DNA of 64,000 nt from Cupriavidus sp. D39 (GCF_026627925.1 NZ_JAPNLE010000009.1:5146001-5210000), one strand, 5' to 3'. Positions 9,516 to 19,602 are shown, numbered from the stretch's first letter. The notes: a model not told the origin generated them from the sequence alone. Numbers and translations: made by a program.

Positions 9516-9535
9516 GCGTTTCGTTGGAGTCAGTC

Positions 9536-9778
9536 ATGCAGGCTTGCGATCTCTGCCATCTTCTCGTTGGTGCGCCGACCACGGTGGAGCCGCATGAGAA
9601 TCTGGCCGCATCGGGTGCGGGCGCACTTGGCATGAACATCAACTCGCGCTGGGTGGACCGGCCCTGGCGGTGCACGGTCTGCGGCGCCTGGATGTTTCAG
9701 AATGCCGCCCACGGCGAGCCGCCCAATGTCTGGCGCATGGGGCGCCGCCCACAGGATCGCCCGCAGGGCCGGACCTAG
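9536..9778 (+). CDS. Small protein with two CxxC pairs, 80 residues
   Basis: Start set at ATG 9536 because GGAG lies 8 bases upstream; a GTG at 9512 would overlap the previous stop. CDLC (residues 3-6) and CTVC (residues 45-48) suggest a zinc site, with 'RWVDRPWRCTVCGAWMF' around the second pair. No family is recognised. It is the second Cys-pair protein in this accessory block. Confidence 0.6.
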   Translation: MQACDLCHLLVGAPTTVEPHENLAASGAGALGMNINSRWVDRPWRCTVCGAWMFQNAAHGEPPNVWRMGRRPQDRPQGRT

Positions 9779-9846
9779 GCCCGGCACTTCCACGGCTGCT
9801 GGCCGGACGCTGCGGCATGCTACGATGGCCGGCAAAGGGAGACGCA

Positions 9847-10098
9847 ATGAATGAATCCAGAACACAGCATTACCGAGGCTACGTGATTTTGATCTCGGTG
9901 CAGCAGCATGAGCGCGGATGCCTTGTTAGTGCCTCGATTGTCCAGGAGGCCAAAGGCGCGGTGCGCAATCCGTCGCCGCTGCAGTCGTGGGTGGGGCATG
10001 AGCAGGGCGAACTGCTGGAAGTCGCCGACCGGGCCCAGGCCCGCGCTTGCCGGCTGATCGACGCGACGGTGGACCATGTTGCCTATGCCGCGGGCTGA
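9847..10098 (+). CDS. Hypothetical protein, 83 residues
   Basis: ATG 9847 lies behind AAAGGGAGA. The product ('MNESRTQHYRGYVILISVQQ...') has an N-terminal beta-rich half and a C-terminal helix ('EVADRAQARACRLIDATVDH'). This alpha/beta arrangement is typical of very small betaproteobacterial orphan proteins. No function can be given. Confidence 0.6.
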   Translation: MNESRTQHYRGYVILISVQQHERGCLVSASIVQEAKGAVRNPSPLQSWVGHEQGELLEVADRAQARACRLIDATVDHVAYAAG

Positions 10099-10196
10099 TT
10101 GATTGGTCTGGACGGCCTGCGTGGCCATGCTTTGGCTCGCGCAGAAGTTTTGCCGGTTAGCCTACATGGCGCGGGATCGCTGTCGTTAATCCGGGT

Positions 10197-10565
10197 ATGA
10201 ACTCATTCGATGCTTCCGAAGAATGCGCCGCAAACGCCGATGCCATGGGTTGGGGCTCGTCGCCGCCGCATGTGCTGGCCGCGGTGCTCAATACCGCCCT
10301 GGCCGCTGAGGACCTGAACGGCTTTGCCGCGCTGTTGTCCGATATGGCCCGCGATCGCGGCCTCAAGGGTGCGCGTGGCTCGCACCAGTCCATCTACGAC
10401 ATGCCCTATGCCAGTTTGTTGCCGCGCCAGCGGCATCTGCTGGCCGATGCGTTCGAGCTGTTCATGCGCCTGGGCCTGGAGTTGCAGCCGCGCAGGCCAC
10501 GCATGCTCGGCGACAGCCCGGGCAGCCTCCTGGCGCATGGCAACCACGAGATTCCAGCCGACTAG
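10197..10565 (+). CDS. Hypothetical protein, 122 residues
   Basis: The plus-strand frame from ATG 10197 ('MNSFDASEECAANADAMGWG...') is preferred over the minus-strand frame through the same bases because its composition is more protein-like ('LADAFELFMRLGLELQPRRP'). It is predicted helical and soluble. There is no convincing ribosome site and no family is recognised. Confidence 0.5.
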   Translation: MNSFDASEECAANADAMGWGSSPPHVLAAVLNTALAAEDLNGFAALLSDMARDRGLKGARGSHQSIYDMPYASLLPRQRHLLADAFELFMRLGLELQPRRPRMLGDSPGSLLAHGNHEIPAD

Positions 10566-10827
10566 CCGCCAGACAGAGTCCACGCGGTGGTGCGCCACGC
10601 GCGCCACGTGCGCCATGGATGCCACGACGGCCACGCTGCGTGCTAGCATCACGCGAAAGCAGGGTGGTGGCACAGCGTGGCGCTAGCCCTGATCAACCAG
10701 ATTGCCGCACTGACGGCGACGTATTGCCCGGTCCGATGCCGATCCCGACCTGGCGATGATGCTGACACGGCACGCGCGCGCACGGCCGTGGTGTTCGAGG
10801 GAGCGATCGCGTGTCGTGGAGGTTGCA

Positions 10828-11082
10828 ATGGACGAAGACGAACCTTTCGGGGTAGTGTTCGAGGATTTTCGCGTCATCTGGGTGGCGGAGCGCTTGCAGG
10901 ACGGCACATGGACGGCGCGTTATTGCTGGAGTCCCGGCACGTCGGAGGCATCCGGCAAGGCACTCCAGGAGGCGGTGCTCAGCGGCAAGTCAAAGCGGCT
11001 GCTGGGCGATTTCAAGACCGAAGAGGAGACCATCGACGCGATCAAGGCGGCGGTGCTGCTCGAGGCGAAATGGGGCCGGTGA
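10828..11082 (+). CDS. Hypothetical protein, 84 residues
   Basis: Start set at ATG 10828 because GGAGG lies at 10817-10821. The acidic product ('MDEDEPFGVVFEDFRVIWVA...') has a beta-rich first half with several Trp and a C-terminal helix ending 'AVLLEAKWGR'. No family is recognised. It is the last gene of the accessory block before the minus-strand DUF2939 gene. Confidence 0.6.
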   Translation: MDEDEPFGVVFEDFRVIWVAERLQDGTWTARYCWSPGTSEASGKALQEAVLSGKSKRLLGDFKTEEETIDAIKAAVLLEAKWGR

Positions 11083-11108
11083 AGCCTGGCATTAAAGCCT
11101 AAGGCCAG

Positions 11109-11141
11109 AAAAAGCCTTAGGCCAATCAAGGCCTAAGGCTT
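11109..11141 (-). terminator. Intrinsic terminator of the DUF2939 gene
   Basis: Read on the minus strand, AAGCCTTAGGCC, a 6-base loop, then GGCCTAAGGCTT and a T run. The hairpin overlaps the stop codon at 11133-11135. A third GCCTAAGGC at 11097-11105 allows an alternative fold for plus-strand transcripts. Confidence 0.8.
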
Positions 11142-11723
11142 GGAAAACTCCGGCAGCACGACGCTGCTCCATTTCCACGTCCATATGCCTTGGCGCGTCA
11201 GGCCAATGAGAATACGGTCGCCATTGTCCTTGGTGGCCGAGGCTTCCACGGTGTTCAGTGCCCGATAGGACAAGCTGTACTTGAGCGCGTCCTTGGCGGC
11301 CTCCTCCTCCTTCTTGGCCGGCCTCGCTGGTTCGCCTTTGTTTTCCGCAGGGGCGGGCGGCGTGGGGGGCTTTGGCTGCGGCGTCGAGGCGGGCTTCTCG
11401 CCGGCCATGAGCGCCATGACGCCGGCGGGCGACACCATGGTGTCGATCATGGTGTTGATGACCGCCAGGCCGATCGCCTGCCCGATCCCGGCAAAGGGCG
11501 TGTTCTGCAAGGCGGGCGTGCCGAGCTTCTGCTGCAGGCTCAGTGTCAGTTGCGCCTTCAGGCTTTCCCGCAGGGCCGGATAGTCGACATAGCGGGAGAA
11601 CCTGTCAGCATCGCGCGCTTCGATGGCAGAGCGCATCTGGTAGATCGCCCAGTAAGGGCTGGCGTAGCTGGTGGCAGCAACGACGATTACCGCGGCAATC
11701 GCGGCTTTGACGGGTTTGTTCAT
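11133..11723 (-). CDS. DUF2939 family membrane-anchored protein
   Basis: A 196-residue protein: an N-terminal membrane anchor ('AAIAAVIVVAATSYASPYWA', residues about 8-27), then the DUF2939 core ('YQMRSAIEARDADRFSRYVD', 'LRESLKAQLT'), a Pro/Lys-rich linker (about residues 110-140) and a C-terminal beta part ('RILIGLTRQGIWTWKWSSVV'). The family's function is unknown; the bulk should lie in the periplasm. It is transcribed alone and ends in a strong terminator. Confidence 0.8.
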   Translation of the reverse strand: MNKPVKAAIAAVIVVAATSYASPYWAIYQMRSAIEARDADRFSRYVDYPALRESLKAQLTLSLQQKLGTPALQNTPFAGIGQAIGLAVINTMIDTMVSPAGVMALMAGEKPASTPQPKPPTPPAPAENKGEPARPAKKEEEAAKDALKYSLSYRALNTVEASATKDNGDRILIGLTRQGIWTWKWSSVVLPEFSKP

Positions 11724-11786
11724 CGGGTGTCCGGTGCAAGCGCGCTGGCTAAGGCCCCCATTGTCTCCAATCGGCCGCGCCTGCGT

Positions 11787-14700
11787 CTACCCGCCCTGCT
11801 GGCTGCGCTCCAGCAAGCCGATTTCCCGTACCGCCACCGACAGCATCGACAAGCCGGCCGCGCCCGATGCACGCTGATCCGCCAGCATGCGCGAGAAGCG
11901 CTCGATCTGCGCCTGGCGCCCGCCGCGCCATGCCTCGATCAGCTGTGCCGGCGTATCCAGCTCCTGCGGCTGCGCCAGCACGCTGACCGTCAGCGCGCGC
12001 TTGAGGCGCCCGAGGTCTTCCAGCGTCGTGGTGCGCGCCAGCAGGTCCCAGTGGCTGTCGGCGGGCAAGGCCAGGGCGCGTTCGCGCAGCCAGCCAAAAC
12101 TGAACTCCGTATCGAGCGCGAAATAGACGCCTGCCACCAGTGCCAGGCCGCGCTGCGTAGCCGCCGCCACCTCGGCGATATCCAGTGCCGCCGCGGAGAT
12201 TTCCCCGCGGCTACGCACAGGGCCAGTTCATCGTCCACGCCGGACTGGCTCAGAGCCTGCCGCCGTTCCGCCAGCGCCGTGGCCTCCGGCCCGGCCAGCA
12301 ACGCGGGCAGCTGCGGTGTGAGCCAGGCCGCGGCTTCGGCGTAGCGCGCGCTGTTGCCATCGGTGGGGCCGCCCGCGTGCGGATGCCGCAGGAACCACAG
12401 GCTGGCGTGTTCCAGCAGCCGTCCCACGGCGACGAACATGCGCGCCTGCACGTCGTCGTCGACCCGGTTGTCCAGCGCGTCGATGCGCAACCAGAGCGGG
12501 TCCAGGCCGAACACGTCGCGCGCAATCAGGCAGGCGCGCACGATGTCCGCGGGACGCGCATCGGTTTCTTCCTGCATGCGGTGGACAAAGGTGGCGCCGA
12601 TGCGGTTGACCAGCGTGTTGGTGAGGTGCGTGGCCAGGATCTCCCGGCGCAGCGGATGGCGCAGCATGGTGTCGGCGTGCCGCTCGCGCAGCGGCTGCGG
12701 GAAATAGGCGGGCAACAGGCCGGCCACCAGCGGGTCTTCTGGCAGCGCCGACGTGAGCAACTCGTCGTACAGCCACATCTTGCTGTAGGCCAGCAGCACC
12801 GCGCGTTCGGGCGAGGTGAGGCCAAGCCCGGCGGCTTTGCGCTCACCCAGCTCGTCCTCGGTCGGGAGGAACTCCAGCGCGCGCTTGAGGCGGCCGGCGC
12901 GCTCCAGCCAGCGGATCAGCCGGCCTTCCGCGTCGAGCAGCGCGGCCGCGTTGCGCCCGGCAACCGACAGCGCCTGGCTCTGGTAGTAGTTGTCCTCGAG
13001 CACCAGCAAGCCGACTTCGTCCGTCATTTCCGCCAGCAGCTTGTTGCGTTGCTTCTCGGTCATCTCGCCATCCGCCACCACCAGCCCCAGCAGGATCTTG
13101 ATATTGACCTCATGGTCGGAGCAGTCGACGCCGGCGGAGTTGTCGATCGCATCGGTGTTGATGCGCCCGCCATTGAGCGCGAACTCGATGCGGCCAAGCT
13201 GCGTGAAGCCAAGGTTGCCGCCTTCGCCCACCACCTTGCAGCGCAGTTCGGCGCCGTTGACGCGCACCGCGTCGTTGCTGCGGTCGCCCACTTGCAGGTG
13301 GCTCTCGCGGCTGGATTTCACATAGGTGCCGATACCGCCGTTGTAGAGCAGGTCGACCGGCGCCAGCAGGATCGCGTGGACCAGTTCGGCGGGCGAGAGC
13401 GTCGTGGCGCTGATGCCAAGGCAGGCCTGCACCTCGGGTGTGATCGCGATGGTCTTGGCCGTGCGCGGGAACAAGCCGCCGCCGGCGGAGACCAGGCTCA
13501 TGTCATAGTCGGCCCAGCTGGAGCGCGGCAGCTCGAACATGCGCTGGCGCTCGCGCAGGCTGGTGGCGGGGTCGGGGGTGGGGTCGAGAAAGATATGCCG
13601 ATGGTCGAACGCGGCCACCAGCTTGATGTGGGGCGACAGCAGCATGCCGTTGCCGAAGACATCGCCGGACATGTCGCCGATCCCGGCGACGGTGAAATCG
13701 GTGGACTGGATGTCGGTGCCCATCTCGCGGAAATGGCGCTTCACCGATTCCCATGCACCCCGCGCGGTGATGGCCATCTTCTTGTGGTCGTAGCCGACCG
13801 AGCCGCCTGAGGCAAAGGCGTCTCCGAGCCAGAAGCCGTACTCCGCTGAGATGGCGTTGGCATAGTCGGAGAAGCTGGCCGTGCCTTTGTCCGCCGCAAC
13901 CACCAGGTAGGGATCGTCGCCATCTTCGCGCACCACTTCCGGCGGCGGCACCAGGGTGCCGGCGACGCGGTTGTCGGTGACGTCGAGCAGGCCGCGCAGG
14001 AAGGTCTGGTAGCAGGCAATGCCTTCCTGCAGGAAGGCGTCGCGGTCGTTCGCCGGCGGCGGGCGCTTGACCACGAACCCGCCCTTGCTGCCCACCGGCA
14101 CGATCACCGTGTTCTTCACCATCTGCGCCTTCATCAGCCCCAGCACTTCGGTGCGGAAATCCTCGCGCCGGTCGGACCAGCGCAGGCCGCCGCGCGCCAC
14201 CGGGCCGCCGCGCAGGTGCACGCCCTCCACGCGCGGGGAGTAGACCCAGATCTCGAACATCGGGCGCGGCTGGGGCAGGCCAGGCACCAGCGCGGGATTG
14301 AACTTGAACGACAGGTAAGGGCGCGGCCCGCCGTCGGGGCCGTTGCGGAAATAGTTGGTGCGCACCGTGGCGTTGATCACACCCAGGAACAGGCGCAGGA
14401 TGCGGTCCTCGTCAAGGTTGGGCACTTGGTCCAGCGCCGTGCCGATGGCCTGCTGCAGGCTCTCGCAGCGCGCCGCGCGGGCGGCTTGCGTGGCGGGGTC
14501 GAAGCGCGCCACGAACAGTTCCACGAAGCGGGAGGCAATGGCCGGGTTGCCGGTCAGCGCCCGCTCGATGTATGCATCGCTGAAGGTCGACCCGACCTGG
14601 CGAAGATAGCGGGCATAGGCGCGCAGGATGGTCACGTCGCGCGCGGCCAGCTCGGCGCGCAGCACCAGGCGGTTGAAGTCGTCGTTCTCGATCTCGCCGT

Positions 14701-16666
14701 TCCAGGCGCGCGCGAAGGCGTCCTCGAACAGCGCCTTGATGCGCGCGATATCGGCCCCGAGGTCGATGCCGGCCGCGACGCCATCGGCCATTTCCAGCCC
14801 GAAATCATGGACCCACACCGGCGCCGCGCCGTTGGGCTCGATCAGGTAGGGACGCTCTTCGTCCACGCGCACGCCAAGGTGCTCGAGCATCGGCAGGCTG
14901 AGCGACAGTGCGATCGGCTCGCGCGCGCGGTAGACCTTGAAGCGGAATGCGCCGGGCGCGGCTTCGATGGGCCGGTACAGGTTCATGGCGATGCCGCCGG
15001 TGGCCTGCGCCGCCTCCATCAGCTCGATGTCCCGCACGGCGGTGCGGGCCGGGTAGTCCTCGCGGTAGCCGGCCGGGAAGGAGTCGCCGTAGCGGCGCAG
15101 CAAGCGGTTGCCTTGCTCCTCGCCGGTGCTGTCGAGCAGGGCGGCGGCGAGGTCGTCCTGCCAGCGGCGGGCGGCCTGCAAGATGCGCTCTTCCAGCTCG
15201 TCCGGGTTGACCTCGGGCATGGTGCCGGGCTCGCCGCGCACGATCAGCTGGATGCGCGCGAGCGGCGACTCGGACAGTTGCGGCGTGAATTCGCAGCTGT
15301 TGCCGCGAAAGGCGGTCATCAGCAGCTTCTGGATGCGCTGGCGCAGGTCCGTGTTGTACTTGTCGCGCGGCACGAAGACCAGGCAGGAGACGAAGCGGTC
15401 GAAGCGGTCGCGCCGCACGAACAGCCGGATGCGCTGATGCTCCTGCAGCCGCAGGATGCCCAGCGTGATGTAGAACAGTTCGTCTTCCTCGGCCTGGAAC
15501 AGTTCGTCGCGTGGGTACTGCTCGATGATGGTCACCAGCGACTTGTAGAGATGGCCCTTGGTCAGGAAGCCCGCGCGCGCCAGGATGTTGGCGAACTTGC
15601 GCCGCAGCAGCGGGATGTCCGCGCACGACATCATGTAGGTGGTGGAGGTGTAGAGGCCCACGAAGCGCCGCTCGCCAAAGAGCTTGCCGTTGGCGTCGGT
15701 CAGCTTGATGCCGATGTAGTCCAGGTAGCCGGGCCGGTGCACGGTAGAGCGCGAATTGGCCTTGGTGACGAAGATCGGCGATCTGCCTTCGATGACCGAG
15801 GTGGCCGCCGCGGGCAGCTCGGTCAGCGTTTCCGCCTCGGGCGGGCGCAGGCTCTCGCTCAGGATGCCGGCGCCGGAGCCGGGCACGCCGCGCAGGTAGA
15901 AGCGGTCGTTCTGGGTAACCAGTTCATAGTCGCGCTGGCCGAGGAAGGTGAAGTGCTCGTCCAGCATCCACTGCAGGAAGGCGCAGGCTTCCTGCGTCTC
16001 GGGCTGCTTGCCCTCCGGGCCCTGCGCCAGCGTGTCGATGGTGGCGCGGGTGATGGCGGTCATCGCCGGCCAGTCTTGCACCGCAGCGCGCACATCGCCC
16101 AGCACGCGGGCAATGCCGTTGCGCAAGGCCTCCTGCGTGGCGGTGTCGCCGCAGCGGTCCACTTCGAAATGGATGAAGGATTCGAGCCGGGGGCCACCGG
16201 CGGGCTCGCTCGCGGCGACGTCGCCCTCGCTGCCCAGGCCCACCTTGGCGATGGTGCCGTCCGCGTTGCGCCAGACCCGGAACACGGGGTGGATCGCGGA
16301 GTGCAGGGCCAGCCCGAGCCGGTTGATCTCCATGGTGACCGAGTCGACCAGGAACGGCATGTCGTCGTTGACGATCTCCACCACCGTGTGGTCGGAGTGC
16401 CAGCCGTGCTGCTCGAGGTTGGGGTTGTAGACGCGCAGCCGTGCACTGCCCGGGACAAAGCGCTGGGCGGTCTGCCAGTGCGCCATGACCGCGCCGTAGA
16501 GATCGGCTACGTCCCGCTTGAGCAGGTCGTCGGCGTCCGCCAGGTCGTAGTAGTGCCGCAGGAATGGCTCGGCCTGGACGAACATCTCGCCGGGCAGGCG
16601 CCCCTGGGCGAACTGCATCAGGTCGGCCAGCAACTGGGCCAGTCGCGCTTCGCTTTCCGCAAGCAT
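11787..16666 (-). CDS. gdhB: NAD-specific glutamate dehydrogenase, large (about 180 kDa) type, one frameshift
   Basis: Oxidative deamination of glutamate to 2-oxoglutarate by the ~1600-residue NAD-dependent enzyme, feeding the TCA cycle during growth on amino acids. The N-terminal ACT-like regulatory part starts 'MLAESEARLAQLLADLMQFA'. The catalytic core includes 'VPVGSKGGFVVKRPP' and 'GIGDMSGDVFGNGMLLSPH'. The C-terminal part is displaced by one frame at 12203-12206: adding one base to the CCCC run joins 'DDELALCVAAGE' to 'ISAAALDIAEVAAATQRGLA', giving about 1626 residues. The symbol follows Pseudomonas usage. The frameshift is probably sequence error. Confidence 0.9.
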
Positions 16667-17038
16667 GGTGTCTCCCCCAGACGGCTGTTTTTTGGCAGTC
16701 GGTTGCCGGCGCTGGCCCGCGCGTCGCGCGGTGCCTGCGCCCTGGCAGCATGATCGTGCTAACTACTGTAGAGCATAAGGGGGGCACCGCGCACAAAGTG
16801 CGCTGCAGGGCAGGGCCGGCTGGCCTTGCCCGCGCCAGGCTGCGCGGGCGTCGGGGTGTATGAGATTTACGACTGGCTTTCATGATTTTATATCGCCGCA
16901 GGAATGTACCTGCCGTGGCTACACTGCCTGTCTGCGCCTTACCCGCCGGTAGGAAGCGCGAGCCGAGCTGGGCGCCGGGCCTTGCCGCGGCGCGCGGCAC
17001 GGCCTCACTGGCCGGGACAGGCATCATGGAGACATAAG
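16667..17038. promoter_or_regulatory. Divergent intergenic region, gdh / CoA-transferase
   Basis: Carries the promoters of two divergent genes. The best plus-strand candidate is TTTACG (16866-16871), a 17-base gap, and TATATC (16889-16894). No repeats, RNA or further reading frame were recognised. Confidence 0.4.
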
Positions 17039-18553
17039 ATGTACAAGGAACGTATCCGGCTGGCCAGCCTGCTCGACAAGGTCATGCCGGCCGAGGCCGC
17101 GGCGGCGATGATCCGGGACGGCATGACCGTCGGCATGAGCGGGTTCACCCGCGCAGGCGACTGCAAGGCGGTGCCGCAAGCGCTGGCAAAGCGCGCGGCG
17201 CACGAGCCGCTGCGCATCACGCTGATGACCGGCGCCTCGCTGGGCAACGACACCGACAAGATGCTGGCCGAGGCCAACGTGCTGGCGCGGCGCCTGCCGT
17301 TCCAGGTGGACGCCACCTTGCGGCGCAAGATCAACGCGGGCGAGGTGATGTTCGTCGACCAGCACCTGTCCGAAACCGTGGAGCAACTGCGCGGGCGCCA
17401 GATCGCGCCGGTGGACGTGGCGGTGGTGGAAGCGGTTGCGATCACCGAATCCGGCGGCATCGTGCCGTCGACTTCGGTCGGCAACTCCGCGAGCTTCGCG
17501 ATGCTGGCGCAGAAGGTGATCGTCGAGATCAACCTCAATATGCCGGCCGACCTGGAAGGCCTGCATGACATCTACCTGCCGACGCCGCGGCCCCATCGCC
17601 AGCCCATTGCGCTGGTCTCGGTGGACCAGCGCATTGGCTTGCCCTATATCCCGGTGGACCCCGCGAAAATCGCTGCCATCGTGATCACGCAAAAGGACGA
17701 CAGCCCGTCCAATGCGCTGCCGCCCGACCAGGAGACGCGCCAGATCGCCGGGCACCTGAACGATTTCCTGTCGCATGAAGTGCGGGCAGGCCGGCTGGCG
17801 CCGTCGCTGCAGCCACTGCAGGCCGGCATCGGCACGATCGCCAATGCCGTGCTCCATGGCCTGATCGATTCCCCCTTCCGCGACCTCACGATGTATTCGG
17901 AGGTGCTGCAGGACAGCACCATCGAGTTGCTCGACGCCGGCCGGCTGCGCTTTGCCTCGGCGTCGTCGGTGACCTTGACCGGCGCCGTCTATGCGCGCTT
18001 CCTGGCAGACCTGGAGCGTTACAAGACCCGCGTGATCCTGCGCCCGCAGGAGATCAGCAACCATCCGGAGCTGCTGCGCCGGCTCGGGCTGATCACCATC
18101 AACACGGCGCTGGAGTGCGATATCTACGGCAACGTGAACTCCACGCATGTGGGCGGCACGCATATGATGAACGGGATCGGCGGGTCGGGAGACTTCGCGC
18201 GCAATGCGCATTTGTCGGTGTTCGTCACCAAGTCGGTGGCCAAGGCCGGCGCCATCTCCAGCATCGTGCCGATGGTGTCCCACGTGGATCACACCGAGCA
18301 TGATGTCGACATCATCGTGACCGAGCACGGCCTGGCCGATCTGCGCGGCCTGGCGCCGCGCGAGCGCGCGCAGCAGGTCATCGCCAATTGCGCGGATCCG
18401 CTGTATCGGGAGTTGTTGCGTGATTACGCGGCGCGCGCCACGCGCCGCGGCGGGCATACGCCGCACCTCATCGAAGAGGCGCTGGCCTGGCACGCGCGCT
18501 TGCGCGAGGAAGGCACGATGGGTGGCACGAAGGCGGCCCTGGCCGCAGCCTGA
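17039..18553 (+). CDS. Acetyl-CoA hydrolase / succinyl-CoA:acetate CoA-transferase family enzyme
   Basis: A 504-residue enzyme of the Cat1/Ach1 family, which moves CoA between acyl-CoA and acetate or succinate. Visible features are an N-terminal domain with 'DGMTVGMSGFTRAGDCKAVP', the CoA-site glycine motif 'GIGTIANAV', and 'MYSEVLQDS', whose Glu is the expected catalytic residue forming the glutamyl-CoA intermediate. A later 'MMNGIGGSGDFARNAH' is also typical. Start set at ATG 17039, with GGAGA just upstream, because the longer frame lacks homology-like sequence. Substrate cannot be fixed from sequence. Confidence 0.85.
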   Translation: MYKERIRLASLLDKVMPAEAAAAMIRDGMTVGMSGFTRAGDCKAVPQALAKRAAHEPLRITLMTGASLGNDTDKMLAEANVLARRLPFQVDATLRRKINAGEVMFVDQHLSETVEQLRGRQIAPVDVAVVEAVAITESGGIVPSTSVGNSASFAMLAQKVIVEINLNMPADLEGLHDIYLPTPRPHRQPIALVSVDQRIGLPYIPVDPAKIAAIVITQKDDSPSNALPPDQETRQIAGHLNDFLSHEVRAGRLAPSLQPLQAGIGTIANAVLHGLIDSPFRDLTMYSEVLQDSTIELLDAGRLRFASASSVTLTGAVYARFLADLERYKTRVILRPQEISNHPELLRRLGLITINTALECDIYGNVNSTHVGGTHMMNGIGGSGDFARNAHLSVFVTKSVAKAGAISSIVPMVSHVDHTEHDVDIIVTEHGLADLRGLAPRERAQQVIANCADPLYRELLRDYAARATRRGGHTPHLIEEALAWHARLREEGTMGGTKAALAAA

Positions 18554-18592
18554 GGCGGCTTGTGCTTTGAGCTTCCTCGTCGTCCTTCAGCG

Positions 18593-18658
18593 TTATCCCT
18601 TGAAGATGAGCACAGCCAGCACCAGGGAGGAAGCCATTAGGATCAGCAGGTCTAGCAT
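18593..18658 (-). CDS. 21-residue hydrophobic small membrane peptide
   Basis: A short gene with a good ribosome site (CGGAG, 7 bases before the ATG at 18656-18658). The peptide starts 'MLDLLILMASSLVLAVL' and ends with Lys-Gly, so it is a single transmembrane helix. It recalls KdpF-like peptides in size and start (MLDLL), but no kdpABC genes are here. It lies tail to tail with the CoA-transferase gene. Confidence 0.5.
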   Translation of the reverse strand: MLDLLILMASSLVLAVLIFKG

Positions 18659-18862
18659 GATGGTCTCCGAAAGGGAGAGGTCCGGGATAGCGAAAAGGTA
18701 AGCCTGCGCTACGGTTCACGCTGCAGGCGGGCTTCCGAATGCATTCTCGGATATCTCGCACATTTCCACATGCGGCGCCATCTGGCTCAGACGGCGTTTC
18801 AAGCGGGCGTTGGGCATGGCCGTGTCGATCCCGCTGGCTGGATCTTGCCTCTTCCCTGCGGC

Positions 18863-18890
18863 CCGGATGGTGCGCTGGCGCACCATCCGG
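18863..18890 (-). terminator. Strong hairpin downstream of the DPYTDGAK-repeat gene
   Basis: Perfect 12-bp stem CCGGATGGTGCG / CGCACCATCCGG with a 4-base loop, 48 bases after the stop of the minus-strand gene. There is no T run, so it may protect the 3' end or aid factor-dependent termination. Confidence 0.45.
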
Positions 18891-18907
18891 CGGGACGGGC
18901 TGCTGCT

Positions 18908-18931
18908 TGCTGCTGCTGCTGCTGCTGCTGC
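18908..18931. repeat. (TGC)8 trinucleotide repeat
   Basis: Eight perfect TGC units lie just past the stop of the minus-strand gene at 18938. It is outside any coding region recognised here. Confidence 0.8.
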
Positions 18932-18937
18932 CGCGGC

Positions 18938-19285
18938 TTACTGCTTGGCCTTGGCGCCGTCGGTATAGGGATCGAACTTGCCGGCCTTGGCACCGTCGGT
19001 GTAGGGATCGGGCTTGCCAGCCTTTGCCCCGTCCGTATAGGGATCGGCCTTCTTCTTGGTGCCGGAAGCGTTCAGGTTCGACCTGGTCGATTTCTTCGCG
19101 CCATCCGTGTATGGATCGAACTTGCCCGACTTGGCGGCGCTCTTGTTCGGGTCGGTCTTGTTGGTATGGGCGCCGCCGTAAAGGTCGCCACCATCGGTGT
19201 AGTTCTTCTGGGCGTGCGCCAGCTGCGCGCCGCCAAAGGCGGTCAGGGCGGCGATGATCAGGGCGGGTACGGTCTTGTTGCGCAT
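18938..19285 (-). CDS. Secreted repeat protein with DPYTDGAK units
   Basis: A 115-residue protein. The signal peptide is 'MRNKTVPALIIAALTAFGG' followed by AQLAHA, with cleavage likely after AHA. The mature part carries four copies of a 'DPYTDGAK' unit separated by short Lys/Gly spacers ('AGKP', 'AGKF'), with a degenerate first unit 'KNYTDGGDLYGG'. It is basic, hydrophilic, Cys-free and probably disordered. Start set at the second ATG (19283-19285) because GAGG lies at correct spacing only for it. No function is known. Confidence 0.75.
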   Translation of the reverse strand: MRNKTVPALIIAALTAFGGAQLAHAQKNYTDGGDLYGGAHTNKTDPNKSAAKSGKFDPYTDGAKKSTRSNLNASGTKKKADPYTDGAKAGKPDPYTDGAKAGKFDPYTDGAKAKQ

Positions 19286-19602
19286 TTTCATCCTCGTGAG
19301 TAAAGCGTGGGTAGTTCGTGAGCAATGGCCACGGGCAGGGGGCATGGCCGCAAAAATGGTCGTCAGACCAGGGTGACTCTACCGACTTGGGATGACCCTG
19401 CGAAGTTAATCTTTCTTCCCACTGTATTGAACCGCGTATTTGCCTGGCAGGTTCTGCGCCAGATCAAGGCAAGCGTTTTTTCGGGGGAGCGCTTATGGGA
19501 AAGGGGAAAGGGGAAAGGGGGCTGGAGGGATGCCTTAGGGCGGGGTGCCGAAGGCGCGAGCCCTGGCAAGGCCCGGCTGCAGGCAGCCGGGCCATTGCGA
19601 CG
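19286..19602. other. Intergenic region with a 10-bp-stem hairpin
   Basis: No gene seen. At 19570-19593, GGCCCGGCTG-CAGG-CAGCCGGGCC forms a perfect hairpin just past the stop of the minus-strand Bug gene, without a T run. A purine stretch with repeated GGGGAAA units lies at about 19496-19525. The promoter of the repeat-protein gene must lie near 19300-19400 but is not obvious. Confidence 0.5.

Noticed and set aside
11190..13810. Long plus-strand frames through the DUF2939 and glutamate dehydrogenase genes
   Set aside because: Composition and lack of ribosome sites mark them as shadows.
14216..16753. Very long plus-strand frame (845 codons) opposite glutamate dehydrogenase
   Set aside because: It is an antisense shadow of a high-GC gene: composition is Arg/Ala/Gly/His-rich and the true enzyme motifs lie on the minus strand.
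18593..18658. Calling the 21-residue peptide KdpF
   Set aside because: Length and start are similar, but there is no kdpABC and so no support for the name.
18908..18931. (TGC)8 as a phase-variation tract
   Set aside because: Lies outside the coding sequence and is a triplet, so length changes would not switch a frame.
18938..19285. Repeats considered as a CRISPR array
   Set aside because: The repeats are in-frame coding units of a signal-peptide-bearing protein, with no unique spacers or cas genes.
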